Shown here piece by piece: positions 46,395 through 58,523 of a stretch of DNA of 64,000 bases; the first letter of the stretch is position 1, and every line of letters starts with the position of its first letter. Origin of the DNA: Ehretia macrophylla. Its lineage: Eukaryota > Streptophyta > Magnoliopsida > Boraginales > Ehretiaceae. The notes beneath the pieces are model-generated. The model saw only the letters and a program-made list of their open reading frames with translations, had not been told where the DNA came from and searched no databases. Both the position numbers and the translations under genes were made by a program. The DNA lies in contig CM075780.1 in the NCBI GenBank assembly GCA_037974665.1, forward strand, positions 56,027,594 through 56,091,593, written 5' to 3'.

Positions 46395-47419
46395 TTCTGA
46401 ATATGCTACGAGTCATAATATAATTCTAGAATGTGCCGGAGGCTATCTCTAGAATGTGTCGAAGTTTAACTCCTGATTGAGTCAAGCTTGACTACATGAT
46501 ATTCGTGCTAATTGATTTAATTGCTATCTTGTTACGTGGATATCTATTGTGTAACTCTCGCTTGGGCCCTTGTTCCTTGGAGAGTTACCTTTAGTTGTGA
46601 TCTTACATGATATTGTATACTTGTCTTGATGTGATTATCCTCATTTCCTTGATAGGAAACGCTTGATTGTTAATTGTCTATTGGTCTTATGTTGTTAATT
46701 ATGTCTATGTGGTTAATAAGTTACAAAGTCTTGTTTCTTATTTTATTGCTTGTACTTAGTTATACTTCCTAAATATGTTAGTTAGTTTTATTATCTGGAA
46801 TGAGTACTTATCTTGTTAATTGATTTTATGTTTTACTTGCTTTGCACGAAAACTTTTTTGAAAACGTCCCAATTGTATGTTTTTTTCCTCACTGGGTATA
46901 TGTGTTGTTAGTATGCTCATCCCTCTTTCTAACCATTTCCGGTTCGGAGCCTTTAAAGTCTGAGGTAAAGGTAGCCCGAGATTCTCCTTGATCAGATGTT
47001 TCAGTAGCTGTTAGTTCTACATGTACTTGCAATGAATTATGTTTCTTTTGAGACCTGCGTGCCTTGTCTATGCTGGTTGTAGGAAATGTATTGTAAAGTT
47101 TAAGCCTTAAATGATTTGATAGGTGTAATTGGGTTGTAATAACTTCAATGATATATTTTGTTGTCTAATTAACTTGCTTGCTTGTGGACTTTTGTTGTGT
47201 TCCAAGGCTCGGATGGCCTTGAGGAGTTGTTGAATGTGATGGTAATAGAGGATGAGAGCTGTTAAAGAGGTTAGATTGTGGGTTCGTGCATTTATATTTT
47301 GTGTGCAGGTAAACTGTTAATCATGTAAACAAGGGAGACTCTGTCCGGTTTTTCTCGTGTTTCGTGACCTTAGGAATGGAATCGGGGTCTCCAATCTCGT
47401 GAGAGATCGCGGTGTTACA
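46395..47419 (+). mobile_element. LTR remnant, right piece
   Basis: It ends ...gagatcgcggtgttaca at 47419 (TGTAACACCGCGATCTC on the minus strand), followed by agtgg. It holds one 39-bp-type unit ('cgcttgggcccttg...gagagtta' near 46559) and the 'cctcactgggtat' zone near 46888, matching LTRs elsewhere in the window. Confidence 0.65.
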
Positions 47420-47470
47420 AGTGGTTCTCTCTTCATGATCAGATCTGTGAGGTTTGCCCTATATCAAATA

Positions 47471-47670
47471 TGTTAGAATTGTTGTATTTATTGGTGTATT
47501 ATATTTATTATATTCTTTTAGTATTAAGGGTAAATTAGTCTTTTAGGATAGAATATTTTTTTTATGTAAACCTAGTTAAAACCTTTTGTTCAGGTTTTTT
47601 CGATTCAAACTTTGGGATACGATTTTGTAAGATATGACAGCCTTCTTTTTCTCTGTTCTTTGATTTATCA
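47471..47670 (+). repeat. Copia 5' LTR in inverted orientation
   Basis: A 200-bp LTR of the same family as 21835-22033, TGTTAGAATTGTTG...GATTTATCA, now on the plus strand and followed by its primer-binding site. The left flank is aaata, the exact reverse complement of the tattt flank of the minus-strand copia's 3' LTR. Confidence 0.85.
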
Positions 47671-47683
47671 TGGTATCAAGAGC
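47671..47683 (+). promoter_or_regulatory. Copia primer-binding site
   Basis: TGGTATCAAGAGC immediately after the LTR; tRNA-Met type with one extra base. Confidence 0.75.
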
Positions 47684-47785
47684 ATTGTGATCCAACTATG
47701 ACAAATCATGGTTGCTGATTAAATTGGTGACGTAGTCAAAATTGTTGTCAATAGAATAATGAATTTTCTTGTTACTCGTGCAGGC
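47684..47785 (+). pseudogene. Copia leader remnant after the PBS
   Basis: About 100 bp of untranslated leader-like sequence follow the primer-binding site; no gag is reached before other repeat sequence begins. The end is approximate. Confidence 0.4.
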
Positions 47786-48620
47786 CTATACTATTGAACA
47801 AATACCAACTAATTGTTCTTATCAATCTTAACCATAGCAAAATATCAACATAAATGCACAAATAGGATGAAACTATCACCTTGAGCATGTTGAATATGCA
47901 CGAATTTAACTAAAATAGGCTTAATTTTCCTTCTTCTTCTTCTTCTTCTTCTTTTTCTTCTCTTTTTCTCTCTTTCTTTCTTCTTAGTTGTGTGTGTTTA
48001 AATGTGTTTAGTGTGTGTGTATGTGTGCCTGATTTTTGTGTGTGTGTTGGTATGTTTGTATGTGTATGTATGTATATAATGGAAGACTAAAGGCCCAAAT
48101 AACCAACATACCCTTCAACTAAATGCTATTCTACTAGTTTGTCATTCTAGCTAATTTCTAACTATTTAGTTGCTCTTGCTTTAGTTGTTTATGTTTAATT
48201 AATTTATTCGATGCCTTTAGCAATTTTCCTACATGTCTTCCCAAAGTGCTATGCAAATAATTTTAATAAACGTATGTTAATAAACAAATAAGTAATGAGA
48301 ATAAAATATGAAATTCACAAAATAAAATACTTAAAATTTTACCCCGGACTCGGAGCTACTTATTAAATAATTGAAATTAGTGAAAACTAATACTTAAATA
48401 CAAAAACATATATTTCAAATAAATATAATACTAAAATAATTACTCCATTTATATTAGTTAAACACAGTTTTCACATTTTTCAAGAAATATAAAAAAATAA
48501 TGTTAATAAGTACATACAAACAATTAAGGTGACATGTAAATGCACGCAAATGATTAAAATAAGCATATTAATAGATGCAAATAAATAAAATAACTATATG
48601 CTCGGGGTCAGGGTATTACA
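47786..48620 (-). mobile_element. Truncated LTR (gypsy-type), start intact
   Basis: The right end, ...cggggtcagggtattaca at 48620, reads TGTAATACCCTGACCCCG on the minus strand, an LTR start. The interior has a (ctt)n run (47928-47960), a TG-rich zone and 'tatgtatgtatataatg' text like the other LTRs. The left half is missing; the left limit is approximate. Confidence 0.5.
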
Positions 48621-48658
48621 CCACCCACCCTACCCCACCCCGCCCTGCCCTACCCCAA
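48621..48658 (-). repeat. G-rich tract with G-quadruplex potential
   Basis: On the minus strand seven runs of three or four G (ggggtagggcagggcgggg, then ggggtagggtggg) with 1-3-base spacers sit directly beside the LTR start at 48620. Confidence 0.65.
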
Positions 48659-49344
48659 AAGAGAGAAAAAGACTCAAACTCTTGCAGCATAAACGTTAGT
48701 GTGTTTTATGCCTCTTGATTAATCTATATACTTGAACTCGTATTCCTGTCTGTAGAAACCCTGGAGACCAACTTATAATTGACTGTTTTACAGAAACTCT
48801 CTCATTGTTTTCTTGATGAGAACTGCTAGCAGGATCACTTGAAAGCTAAGACTGATCGAATTAAGATTTAGCTACGCAAGTATACCAAGATTCATATCAT
48901 CATTTTCATAATGCCCATATTAGTGGGAGAAATTATTGGTGAGTGATTTACTAATCATTTTGGATTAGTGAATTTGAAACCTAAGTAGTTATGTCTTGAA
49001 CCTATGATACTAGTCTAGCTTTTGGGCCTAGTGTGTATGAAAATGGTATTTAGTCACCAGCAAGATGTTGGAGCTAAATGTTGTCCAGGCAAAGTATTAC
49101 ATCGTGTAAACGTGGTACGAAACACATCTAGAATCTTGTACCATTTGGTTTGTACAGAGTGATTGTTCCCTTAACAAGGATGTCAAGTCCTCTCCAAAGC
49201 TAATTTTAATATTCCACATAGGTGAGAACAGTGATAAGTGATCAGTATTTTACGAGTCAATATTATAAATTTAAACATAACTTTTGTTAATCCTTTTGGC
49301 CCAAAATATTTGAGACTCAAGTAATTCTGTTTTTAGCCTACAAT
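48659..49344. other. Unassigned sequence
   Basis: No domain or repeat was recognised. It is less AT-rich than the surroundings and without a long frame; it could be a decayed gene or leader. Confidence 0.35.
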
Positions 49345-51755
49345 TAGAGTTGGCATCTTGGTTGACTCAACCCATCCCACCCCATATGGACTCGACTCCT
49401 ATTCTCAAAACACTCGACCCAGCTCTATCCACTAGCCCACCCTCATAGGTCATGAGCTTAGTTGTCAAATTAATAAAAAAAAATTAAATAAATAAAAAAG
49501 TAAAAAATATAATTTTGGAGGGAATTTTCCCTCCAAAACTCCTAAAGGACTTTTTATTTATATACTTAAATTAAATTTATTATTTAAATAGAATGTTTTT
49601 TTTTTTTTTGATAAGGTAAACTTTAAAGATTGAATACGAATTTCTGAACAAAAAAGAGAAAGATAATATAAATTTCTCAATAATACTTCACTTTTTATTC
49701 ACTTAACCTTATAACATCAGCCGAAATTACAATAAAAATTAAAACTTTTAATAATACCTCATAATTTTATTTACTAACTTGATAATCGCAACTTATAATT
49801 AAGTTGAAGATACAAAATTTACATAAAGAAGAAAAATATTGTTCTTGTGAAAGAAATTGAATCTTCCATAATTTCAATCTTCTATTTTCATCAATCAGTA
49901 TCAATTGGAGCATTAGTTGAATGTTTTCGTAGAGTCTATCTCTTTAGATTGAGGTTGCTATCAAGTTTAATAAGATGTTACAACTTGTATTCTACAACAA
50001 CCCAATCTTTGTCGTCTACTATTGTTTGTAATAAGTTGGGTGCCAACACTTTGTATTGCCAAGCCCTTTATTTTCCACTGTATTGGGAGGGGTCATAACA
50101 CTCTGTTTTGGCATGATTGGTGGTACCCGCTTAGAGCTCTCATTAATCTGGTTCATGAGAAAAAGATTATTGCAACGGGATCAAATTTATTTGCTATAGT
50201 TAATGATTACATTTATAATGGGCAATGGAATTGGCCCCTGAACTGCCCTTTGTTTGAGTTTATCTCTAGCCACATTGATATTACTTGGCCTTGCAATCAC
50301 AAACCTGATGGTATTAAATGGATTACTGATGTGAATGGGAGATTTACTTTGCATTCCGCCTGGGAGGTGGTGAGAAATTGACAACCTATTGTGGATTGGT
50401 TTCAAGCTATCTGGTCAAGCATCATATTCCCAAACATGCTTTCTACACCTGGATTTCTTGGCAAGATAGGCTACTTACAAAGTATCGACTTATTTCTTAA
50501 GGAATGCAGGTTGACCACCGTTGCACCTTCTCCCATGTTACTACTAAGACTAGACATCACATTTTCTTTGAGTGTTCTTTCACGAGGAGAATCTGAAAAA
50601 TGGGGTCAAATTGTGCAAATGTCCTATGAGATGGATCAAATAGAAATTGTTTTCTGCTTGGATCACTTACAATTGTGATGGTAGATCTCTTCAAGTCACT
50701 GCCATTAAGCTCTTTTTCTGTGCTTCCATCTACCACCTTTGGAGGGCGAGGAACAAGCGTGTCTTTTAACAAGAAATTCTTATTGAGGATAAAATCTTTA
50801 GTAAAATCGAGTTTGACGTCAAATACAAATTGTATATAGGAAAACAAATATAGAAACAATTTCTTGAATAGAGCTATTTGTGAATAATGAAACTTAGATC
50901 CAAGCTTTCTAGTATAATTGGTGTAGGACAACATTTTATACATTATAAGTATTTTTGATCTATTGAAACATCTCTTGTTTGTCTAGCAAAAAAAAAAAAA
51001 AACTCCCCTAATATTAGACTAAAACACTTTTTGATACTATTGTAGACATTGGAATCATTAGTAGATGATGTAAAACAGTGGGTATTGACTAGAACATGCT
51101 TTCCACTAGGCCAATACATCAAAATTATGATCACAGTCATCAGTTGAAGAGTTAGTTTCCAAATAAAAACTTAATTCATTAATATGCGAGGACAAAGAAA
51201 CAAATTTTCTTTTCTAGAAGAGTTGAAAACAATTTCAATTAGACTTTTTACTACTTATAGAAGGAGACTAAGTTTCATTACAATTAAATAAAAATGTCAA
51301 AGTTGAAGAAATATCATCCATTAACGTTATAATATCATAAATATAATCAGTTTTCAATATGATATAATTGTAAAATAGTTTCAACAACAGAAATTTTTAA
51401 TCTAGGACCCATAATTGTAGTGAGTGAATAATTAATTATAATCACACTTCAAAATTGCAGCGAGGGAACAAACTAACCATTATTATTTTATTTTATATTT
51501 TGTGGACCCGAGCAAGGCTTAAGTTGGGTTTGAGCTAGGCTCATGAGTTGGGTTAGGCTGGGCTGGGCTGATCCCATAACGAAATAGCCCTAGGCTTAAC
51601 TAGGTTGAGCTATAAATTTTGTGACCCAACTTTGCCTATCTATATATGGTGGGTTGGGTTGAGTCAAATCCGGTATTAATTGAATTGGCTAGGTTTTGGC
51701 TTTTTCGAGTTGGGTCATACTGAGCCTGTGCTAGTCAGCACAAATGTCAGCTCTA
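49345..51755. mobile_element. hAT-like non-autonomous element containing a LINE fragment
   Basis: The ends tagagttggcat and atgtcagctcta are imperfect inverted repeats, with adjoining 'gactcaacccatccc' and 'gagttgggtcatac' tracts that also mirror each other. Such 'GGGTTGGGCTGGGC'-rich subterminal text is typical of plant hAT MITEs. The flanks cctacaat (49337-49344) and cttacgat (51756-51763) match at 6 of 8 positions. No transposase is present. The class is an inference from ends and duplication length. Confidence 0.45.
50080..51002 (+). pseudogene. LINE (L1-type) ORF2 3' part, truncated
   Basis: The frame to 50381 has 'NTLFWHDWWYPLRAL', 'DYIYNGQWNWP', 'DGIKW' and 'GRFTLHSAWEVV', the region leading into the zf-RVT (reverse transcriptase zinc-binding) domain of plant L1 elements. 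After a stop, other frames give 'HAFYTWISWQDRLLTKYRL', 'CTFSHVTTKTRHHIFFECSF' and a tail with 'IYHLWRARN'. An A-run at 50989-51002 looks like the LINE poly-A end. It has lost endonuclease and RT, the usual 5' truncation, and is nested in the hAT-like element. Confidence 0.82.
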
Positions 51756-51763
51756 CTTACGAT

Positions 51764-52150
51764 AAGAGTTTTGTTTTTGGACTTGATCTTTGGACTCCGG
51801 TTTGACTATCCTCATTTGCTAGATCTTTGCGGGTACTTTTTAGTGGAGGCTAAAAATTTATATGTTTATGGTTCATATCTCATTATGTTCTTATAGTGGG
51901 CTATATCAACTGATGTTCATATGAAAATACAAGCCAGAAATTTTATGTTCGTCAAAAGAAAGCTGAAGGAGACTTCTATGGACATATGTTTAACGTTGTT
52001 CGTCCTTGTACTTTAGCAATCAATGCAATTTAAAGATCAAAACTTCCTCAAATAAACAATTAATTAGTCCATCACCGATATTAATCCTAAAATAAACGAT
52101 TAATTGGTCCATCACTCAAGTGGAAATCGCTCTCATTGTTGAGAATATTC
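51764..52150. other. Unassigned spacer
   Basis: No gene or repeat recognised apart from a short duplicated 'aataaacaattaattagtccatcac' / 'aataaacgattaattggtccatcac' pair near 52052 and 52092. Confidence 0.4.
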
Positions 52151-52396
52151 AATACTTGCCATGCAATCCTTCAGGTTACTTTTTTTTTCTTGGTTTTTAG
52201 GACGAGTAATAAAATTAGCTGATTGGATAGCTAAATTTATATGGGTGCAAGCCTTTTCCCATGATTGGTTTTTTAGCATTCTCTCTTGTCTGAAAAAGGT
52301 TTTGATATCTGATTTGGATGGATTAGCTAAATTTGTATTTATTTCCTCCATTAATGAAGTTTCAGTTTAGAAAAAAAAAAAAAAAAAAAAAAAAAC
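52151..52396 (+). pseudogene. LINE tail: RNase H end plus poly-A
   Basis: The frame ending at 52370 contains 'IKLADWIAKFIW', resembling the 'NxVADxLAK' end of the LINE RNase H domain, and 'WFFSIL..CLKKVLISDLDG', resembling the usual 'P.FL..LL..D..G' tail. A 24-base A-run (52371-52396 area) follows, as at a LINE 3' end. Heavily 5'-truncated. Confidence 0.55.
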
Positions 52397-52560
52397 CTAT
52401 ATTACAGTTGATTTTCACTGTTTCATGAATTCCCAAATGCTAGGCTAGTGTGATTTCTCGACAATTCACGTTGAAGATGCTCGCTTAGTAGAAGACATGG
52501 TTTTTTCCGTTTGATTGTTGTTTCCTTTGATTGGGCCACTGTTCGTTGTTTGGGCCTGGA

Positions 52561-55007
52561 TGTAGCGCTCCGAACTCAACCCCACACTATATGTCAAGTT
52601 CGGACCCGATACATGGATAGAGTCTTATTTGTACTGTGGACTATTAGATAACCTGCAAACAACAAAATAACCACCAAACCATAATCCACAACCTCAATCA
52701 ACTCCATCCTTCAACTTCACAACATCATATACCTCATTAAGGCTATCCAAGCCTTAACTTAGCAAAAGTTCATCATACAAGCATGCAAGGCATAACTATT
52801 GAAACTCTAAGTCAAAGGATTGCTTATCATACCACTCTAATTATAATCACAAGTTATACTTATATACTAAGTCCACCTGCCAACTACTTACCATACAAGC
52901 ATGCAACCAAAAGACAGTAAAGTATTCATTAGTTATTATATACCAACTACGTTACCAAATTATTCAAGACTACAACTTTAATTACAATTCACCAAATCTA
53001 ACACAAATACATACAAGACCTCAAAGGTCTCAAAATAGGACATAAACATGATACAAGCACATCTTCACACATAGCATCCAACCTCGGCAAGTAAACAGTC
53101 AAGGCAAAGGATCAGTCTACACTTCTTTTTCCTCTACCACAACTAGCTAGGGATCTACCTCAGCCTCTCCTGAAACATGTTAAAAGAGGAGTGAACAACA
53201 CCGTTGCTCAACGAGGGAGGGGAATATAGTAAAACGGGGGAGTTTTCGAAAAACAGTTCGTGCAATGCAACACTTAAGCACAATATAACAATTAAACAAT
53301 AAGAAGACAATTAGACAATGAAATACCACACATTAAAAATGATATGATCTCAATAACCCCATACACTCCAAGTCTGTGTCTTCAATCACAAACCTCGATC
53401 CACGAACCACAAACATTTTCAATGTGCCGGCATAAACCCCAAACACTCCAATGGGTGTACTCCATATATACCCTGATATCCTACGACCCAACATCCCCTG
53501 GCAATCTCCGGACCAGGCGAGCGAGGGACTGGGTACCATGGTAGCAGAGGTATACCGACAAGCCCGACACTGCCGGCTTCCTCGACACTACCATGCCCAA
53601 ATGGTTGCGCAACCACTATGCAATGCACTCAAATGGCAATATAAACAATAATCACATATGAGGGACGACAAATTAGGCCGCCCTCGCAAATAGTTACAAT
53701 AAAGCATTAAACACGAAATTAACATATGAGATCAAAGGAGACATGTTTTACATAATTCACGAAATGTTAGGATAGTCCAACCAAACCTCTAATAGCATCA
53801 ATCCAATCACATAGAAGTCAATTATAAACATTTAACTTCAATTAGTCACTTTTCCCCTTTGTCAACTAAGGTAAATTCGACTCCTGTATGAAACTCAAGC
53901 GTAATTCCCACAAACCAACTATACTACATCTCTAAGGTTACTAAAAGACACATATTCAAGCCCTTAAAACCTGCTTTGGAAACAAAAGCTTGGGAAGGCC
54001 CCGAGTCACTTTTAACTACAGCTATCCTAACCGCCCCTCGAATCAATGCTACGATAGCACCAAAAGTGTTTCCATGCCTAGTAGGTACCCAATCTAGCAT
54101 TCAATTGAATCCGGATTATCTTTTTACGAAAACCCCCTTTTTAATCTTAGCCAATTTCGCATTTTAATCCAATTTCGGGCAAACCCACTACACATAATCA
54201 TTAATCAATGTTCAATAACACATAGAGCACCTATTGATAGCATCAATTCAATCCCATAAGCAAATTTTGACAAAACCCTAAGAATGATACTATTCATCTT
54301 CTTCTACATTGAATCTTTGCATTAAACCACAACACAAGCAATCAAACTAAATAAGCAAGGTCTATGTAATATATAGAGAAGGTATTTGACAAGTTTCAAG
54401 CAAATCACAAGCTATAATCAACAAATCTAAGAATTTTATAAATTGACATGAACTTGTAAATGGAAAAAATGTGCAAACTCCCTCACATATACAAGGTGTA
54501 GGAGGCTAGTAGTTGCTCTAGGTAGCTCCAAAACACCACCAAACTCAAGCTAGAAGGCCAATTTGCAAAGCTTGTTGAAGATTTCTTCTTCTTTTTTTGT
54601 GATATTATATGTATGTATGCAATGTAATATGTATATATTATAAGTGTGTGTTGATAATTTAAGTCAATTGCTTATAAAAACTTGGTCAAGCTAAGCCAAA
54701 ATGCCAATTAAAAACTAACTAGTTAAAATCTAATATTATTCTATAGATTTACTATTCATACGATACAAGAAACATTTTTTGAATGCGCATTCCCGACATC
54801 CAATGCTCAAAATCTTATGTTCCTCATTCTTTTTAAGAGTCATACAACCTAGGAAAAATATTAATTCGGGCAAATTAAATAGTCAAATTTCCACTATGAA
54901 GAGTAACCACTAAATAATACATATTCAAGTAATTAAATGCACATTGAAATGCACGAAAGATATGAAACAGTTAATTATAAAACATGATAGAGGTCTTAGG
55001 TGTCACA
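52561..55007 (-). repeat. 3' LTR of the second gypsy element
   Basis: 2447 bp, starting TGTAGCGCTCCGAACTC and ending TTAGGTGTCACA on the plus strand. It shares the 'ccgacactgccggcttcctcgac' zone with the other gypsy LTRs but is clearly diverged from them. Confidence 0.88.
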
Positions 55008-55021
55008 TCCTCTGCCCCTTA
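55008..55021 (-). promoter_or_regulatory. Polypurine tract of the second gypsy element
   Basis: 'aaggggcagagga' on the minus strand abuts the 3' LTR; the 'gcaattag' text beyond is shared with the other two gypsy elements. Confidence 0.65.
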
Positions 55022-55029
55022 AGCTAATT

Positions 55030-58000
55030 GCGTCCACACAATTCTTACATGATTCGACGAATAATTCTGGATATCTGTCTCTCATCTAATCCTCCCGTTC
55101 CTAGGTGGCATCCTCTACTCCATGATGATCTCATAGAATCTTCATCATCGGAATACTTTTAGTTCTAAGCTCCTAAACCTTTCTATCCACAAGTCGAAGA
55201 GGTTTCTCAACATATGTCAAAGTCTCACTAACTTCCAAAGGTTCCGGCTCCAGAATGTGTGAAGGTTCTAGCTGATACTTCCTCAACATCGACACATGGA
55301 ATACATCATGCAACCTGGCTAAACTCGGAGGCAGCGCCAATCTGTATACTAAGGCACCAACATTCTCAGTAATCTTAAAGGGTCCTATATATCTAGGACT
55401 GAGCTTACCCCTCTTTCCATGTCGAACCAGACCTTTTCGGGGATAGATTTTCAAAAATACATGATCACCTACTGCAAACTCCAAGTCGCGCTGGCGTCTA
55501 TCCGCATAACTCTTTTGTCGGTTCTAAACTGTAAGCATTCTTTTCTTGATAAGTTGTACATTATCAATCATCTTTATCATCTCAGGCAGAATAGCTGGAT
55601 CAATAGTTTTCATCTATCCTACCTCATCCTAATACAACGGGGATCTACATTTACAACCGTAAAGTGCCTCATATGGCGTCATACCAATGGTAGCTTGGTA
55701 ACTGTTATTATATGAAAACTCTGCCAGTGGCAAATATATTTCCTAACTTTTACCAAAGTCTAGGATACAGGCTCGCAGTATGTCCTCCAATATCCTAATA
55801 GTCCTCTCAAACTGCCCGTCTGTCTGTAGATGATATACAGTGCTGAAACTTACTTTAGTCCTCAATGCTTTTTGTAATTTCTACCAGAATTGAGATGTAA
55901 ATATGGGATCTCTGTCTGACACAATACTTGCTAGAGTCCTATGCAGCCTCACAATATTCTCAATATATAGCTCATCTAACTTATCAAGACTATATGTTTT
56001 CTTCATAGCAATAAAATGTGAGGTTTTTGTCAACCTATCAACCACAACCCATACAGAATCATTACCTCTCGGTGATCTCGCCAAGTCAAACACAAAATCC
56101 ATGGTAATATGATCCAATTTCCACTAAGGAATGGCTAATGGTTGCAACAACCCCGCAGGCCTTTGTTGTTCAGCTTTAACCTTCTGACAAGTTAGACACC
56201 TAGCAACATAATCAGTTATTTCCCTATCACATTGTTCTACCATAAGTTTTTTTCAAATATCGATACATTTTAGTATACTTTGAGCTATGTGCCTCTGCAA
56301 GTATTTCATTCTTCAAAGTCGAATTACTAGGAATACAAATTCTATTCTTGTATTTAAGTATGCCATCATCATGCAACTTGAAATCTGACTATCTCCCTTG
56401 TGACTTTTCTAGGATCTTCAATAGCTGAGGATCAGACTGTTGTGCTTCTTGGATTCTGGACAACAATAAAGACTGAATTTGTAAACTTGCAAATTGAATA
56501 CTTGTCTCTGAAGTTTTTGGTTTCCACAGGCGCAATTTTTCCATAGACTCCCAGTTCTTTATAATTAAACTGGTCACTGTAGCCTTTCGGCTTAAAGCAT
56601 CTGCAACAATGTTAGCTTTGCCTGGCAAGTAGTTAATAGTACAGTTATAATCATTCAACAACTCTAGCCAATGCCTCTGCCTCATGTTTAGATCTTTCTG
56701 TGAAAACAAATATTTTAAGCTTTTATGATCAGTAAATATTTCAAACTTATTACCCCACAAGTAATGTCGTCATTTCTTTAAAGCAAAGACAATAGCAGCA
56801 AGCTCAAGATCATGAGTAGGATAATTAAGCTCATAAGGTTTCAGTTTCATCAAAGCATATGCTATCACCTTACCATTTTGCATAAGAACACAGCCTAAGC
56901 CCTCTTTAGAAGCATCACTATAAATCACGAAGTTATCCGTCCCCTCAGGCAATGCAAGAATAGGAGTAGTGGTTAGTTTTTTCTTCAATTTCGAAAAACT
57001 GGCTTCACATTTATAATTCCAGTCAAACACTATCTTCTTATGAGTAAGCTAAGTCAAGGTCCTGTAATCTTTGAAAAATCTTTAACAAACCTTCTTTAGT
57101 AGCCAGCTAATCCCAGAAAAATGCGAATCTCTTTAACAATTTCAGGTCTCTTCTACTCCAAAACCACATCTATCTTTGCTTGATCCACGGAAATCCCATC
57201 TTGAGAAATTATATGCCCCAAGAAAGTAACCTGTCTCAACCAGAATTCGCATTTGCTAAATTTAGCAAATAACTTATGTTCCTGCAAGGTTTGCAACACA
57301 ATCCTCAAATGTTCTTCATGTTCCGCCTCAAACTTCGAATATACCAGTATATCATCAATGAAAATTACAACAAACTGGTCTAAGAATTGTCTAAACACTC
57401 TCTACATCAACTCCATAAATGCGGCTAGGGCATTTGTCAACCCACATGGCAACACAACAAATTCATAATGGACATACATGGTTCTGAAGGCAGTCTTGGG
57501 CACATCTTCCTTTCAGATTCTCAATTGGTAATAGCCCTATCCTAAATCAAATTCAGAATATATTGTAGCACCCTGTAGCTTATCAAACAGTTCCTTAATC
57601 AAAGGTAATGGATATTTATTCTTTACAGTAACTTGATTGAGACCCTTGTAGTCAATATACAAACGTAGAGTGCCATTTTTCTTCTTTACAAATAACACAG
57701 TGGCACCCCACGGTGAAGAACTAGGCTGAATAAAACCTTTTTCAAGTAAGCCCTGCAACTGAACCTTCAACTCCTGCAATTCAGGGGGAGCCATTATATA
57801 TGGGGTTCTAGAAATAGGGTTAGTCCCTGGCAACAAATCAATTACAAACTCTATCTCCCTGTCAGGTGGCAACCCAGGCAATTCTTCAGGAAATACCCCC
57901 AGAAATTCTTTTACAATAGGCACCTCACTCAATTTTAACTTATCCTCAGGCTGATTAATCAGATAAGCTAAATATGTTTCACAACCTTTTCCCAGCAATT

Positions 58001-58500
58001 TAGTTGCTTTAATGGAAGAAATTATACGAGTCCTAGTGGATTTATGGCTTCCAACAATTTTAATTATAGGTTGATCAGGTATTTCTAATGTTACAATTTT
58101 CCTTCTACAATCCAGATAAACATAGTACCTTCCCAACCAATCTATCCCCATAATGATTTCAAAGTCTCGGAAGAGTAAGATAATTAAATCAACAGGAAAC
58201 GTGCATCCCTCAATGCAAATGTCGCAAGATTTACATATAGACTCTGTAATAAATTTTGTGCCCATAGGAGTGCCTACTCCAATCTTATATGGAAATTTAT
58301 CAATTTTTAAATCAACAGATTGTGCACACATAGGAGTAATAAATGAATGTGTAGCCCCCGTATCAATGAAAACTGTGACCGACTGATTATTAAGAAGGAA
58401 TGTACCTTCAACTACCACTGTCGTCTCGGGGAGCTCCTCCTGGTCTAAAGCAAACACTCATGCCTGGCCTCGTGAAATGGGAGTTGTACTTGTAGCTCTA
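55030..58500 (-). pseudogene. Gypsy pol (protease to integrase), broken
   Basis: The 306-codon stretch 58457-57537 holds protease (Asp-Thr-Gly-Ala-Thr-His-Ser-Phe-Ile), the '[17 protein letters not shown]' linker and the start of RT ('[13 protein letters not shown]', '[22 protein letters not shown]'). The 57398-57153 stretch has the RT active site Phe-Ile-Asp-Asp. RNase H covers 57030-56389 (Ser-Asp-Ala-Ser; '[11 protein letters not shown]'; '[17 protein letters not shown]'). The integrase zinc finger is near 56190-56300 and its core at 56117-55881 ('TMDFVFDLARSPRGND', 'SDRDPIFTSQFW'). The chromovirus C-terminal region is 55484-55173 ('VGDHVFLK', 'GPFKITENVG', 'RLHDVFHVSMLRKY'). Stops separate these stretches; no full enzyme is made. 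Confidence 0.92.
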
Positions 58501-58523
58501 GATTGGGCACCCTGGCCAGAAGT

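Larger units (their letters stand above)
52561..58523 (-). mobile_element. Second Tekay/Del-like gypsy element, 5'-truncated
   Basis: The 3' LTR (52561-55007), polypurine tract and pol are present on the minus strand. Alignment with the element at 36493-46394 stops at about 58523, shortly upstream of protease, so gag, primer-binding site and 5' LTR are gone. Coding residues are better kept than in the first element in places (protease Asp-Thr-Gly-Ala intact), but stops occur. Confidence 0.9.

Noticed and set aside
50557..50943. 128-codon minus-strand frame
   Set aside because: Antisense to the LINE ORF2 fragment; no domain of its own.
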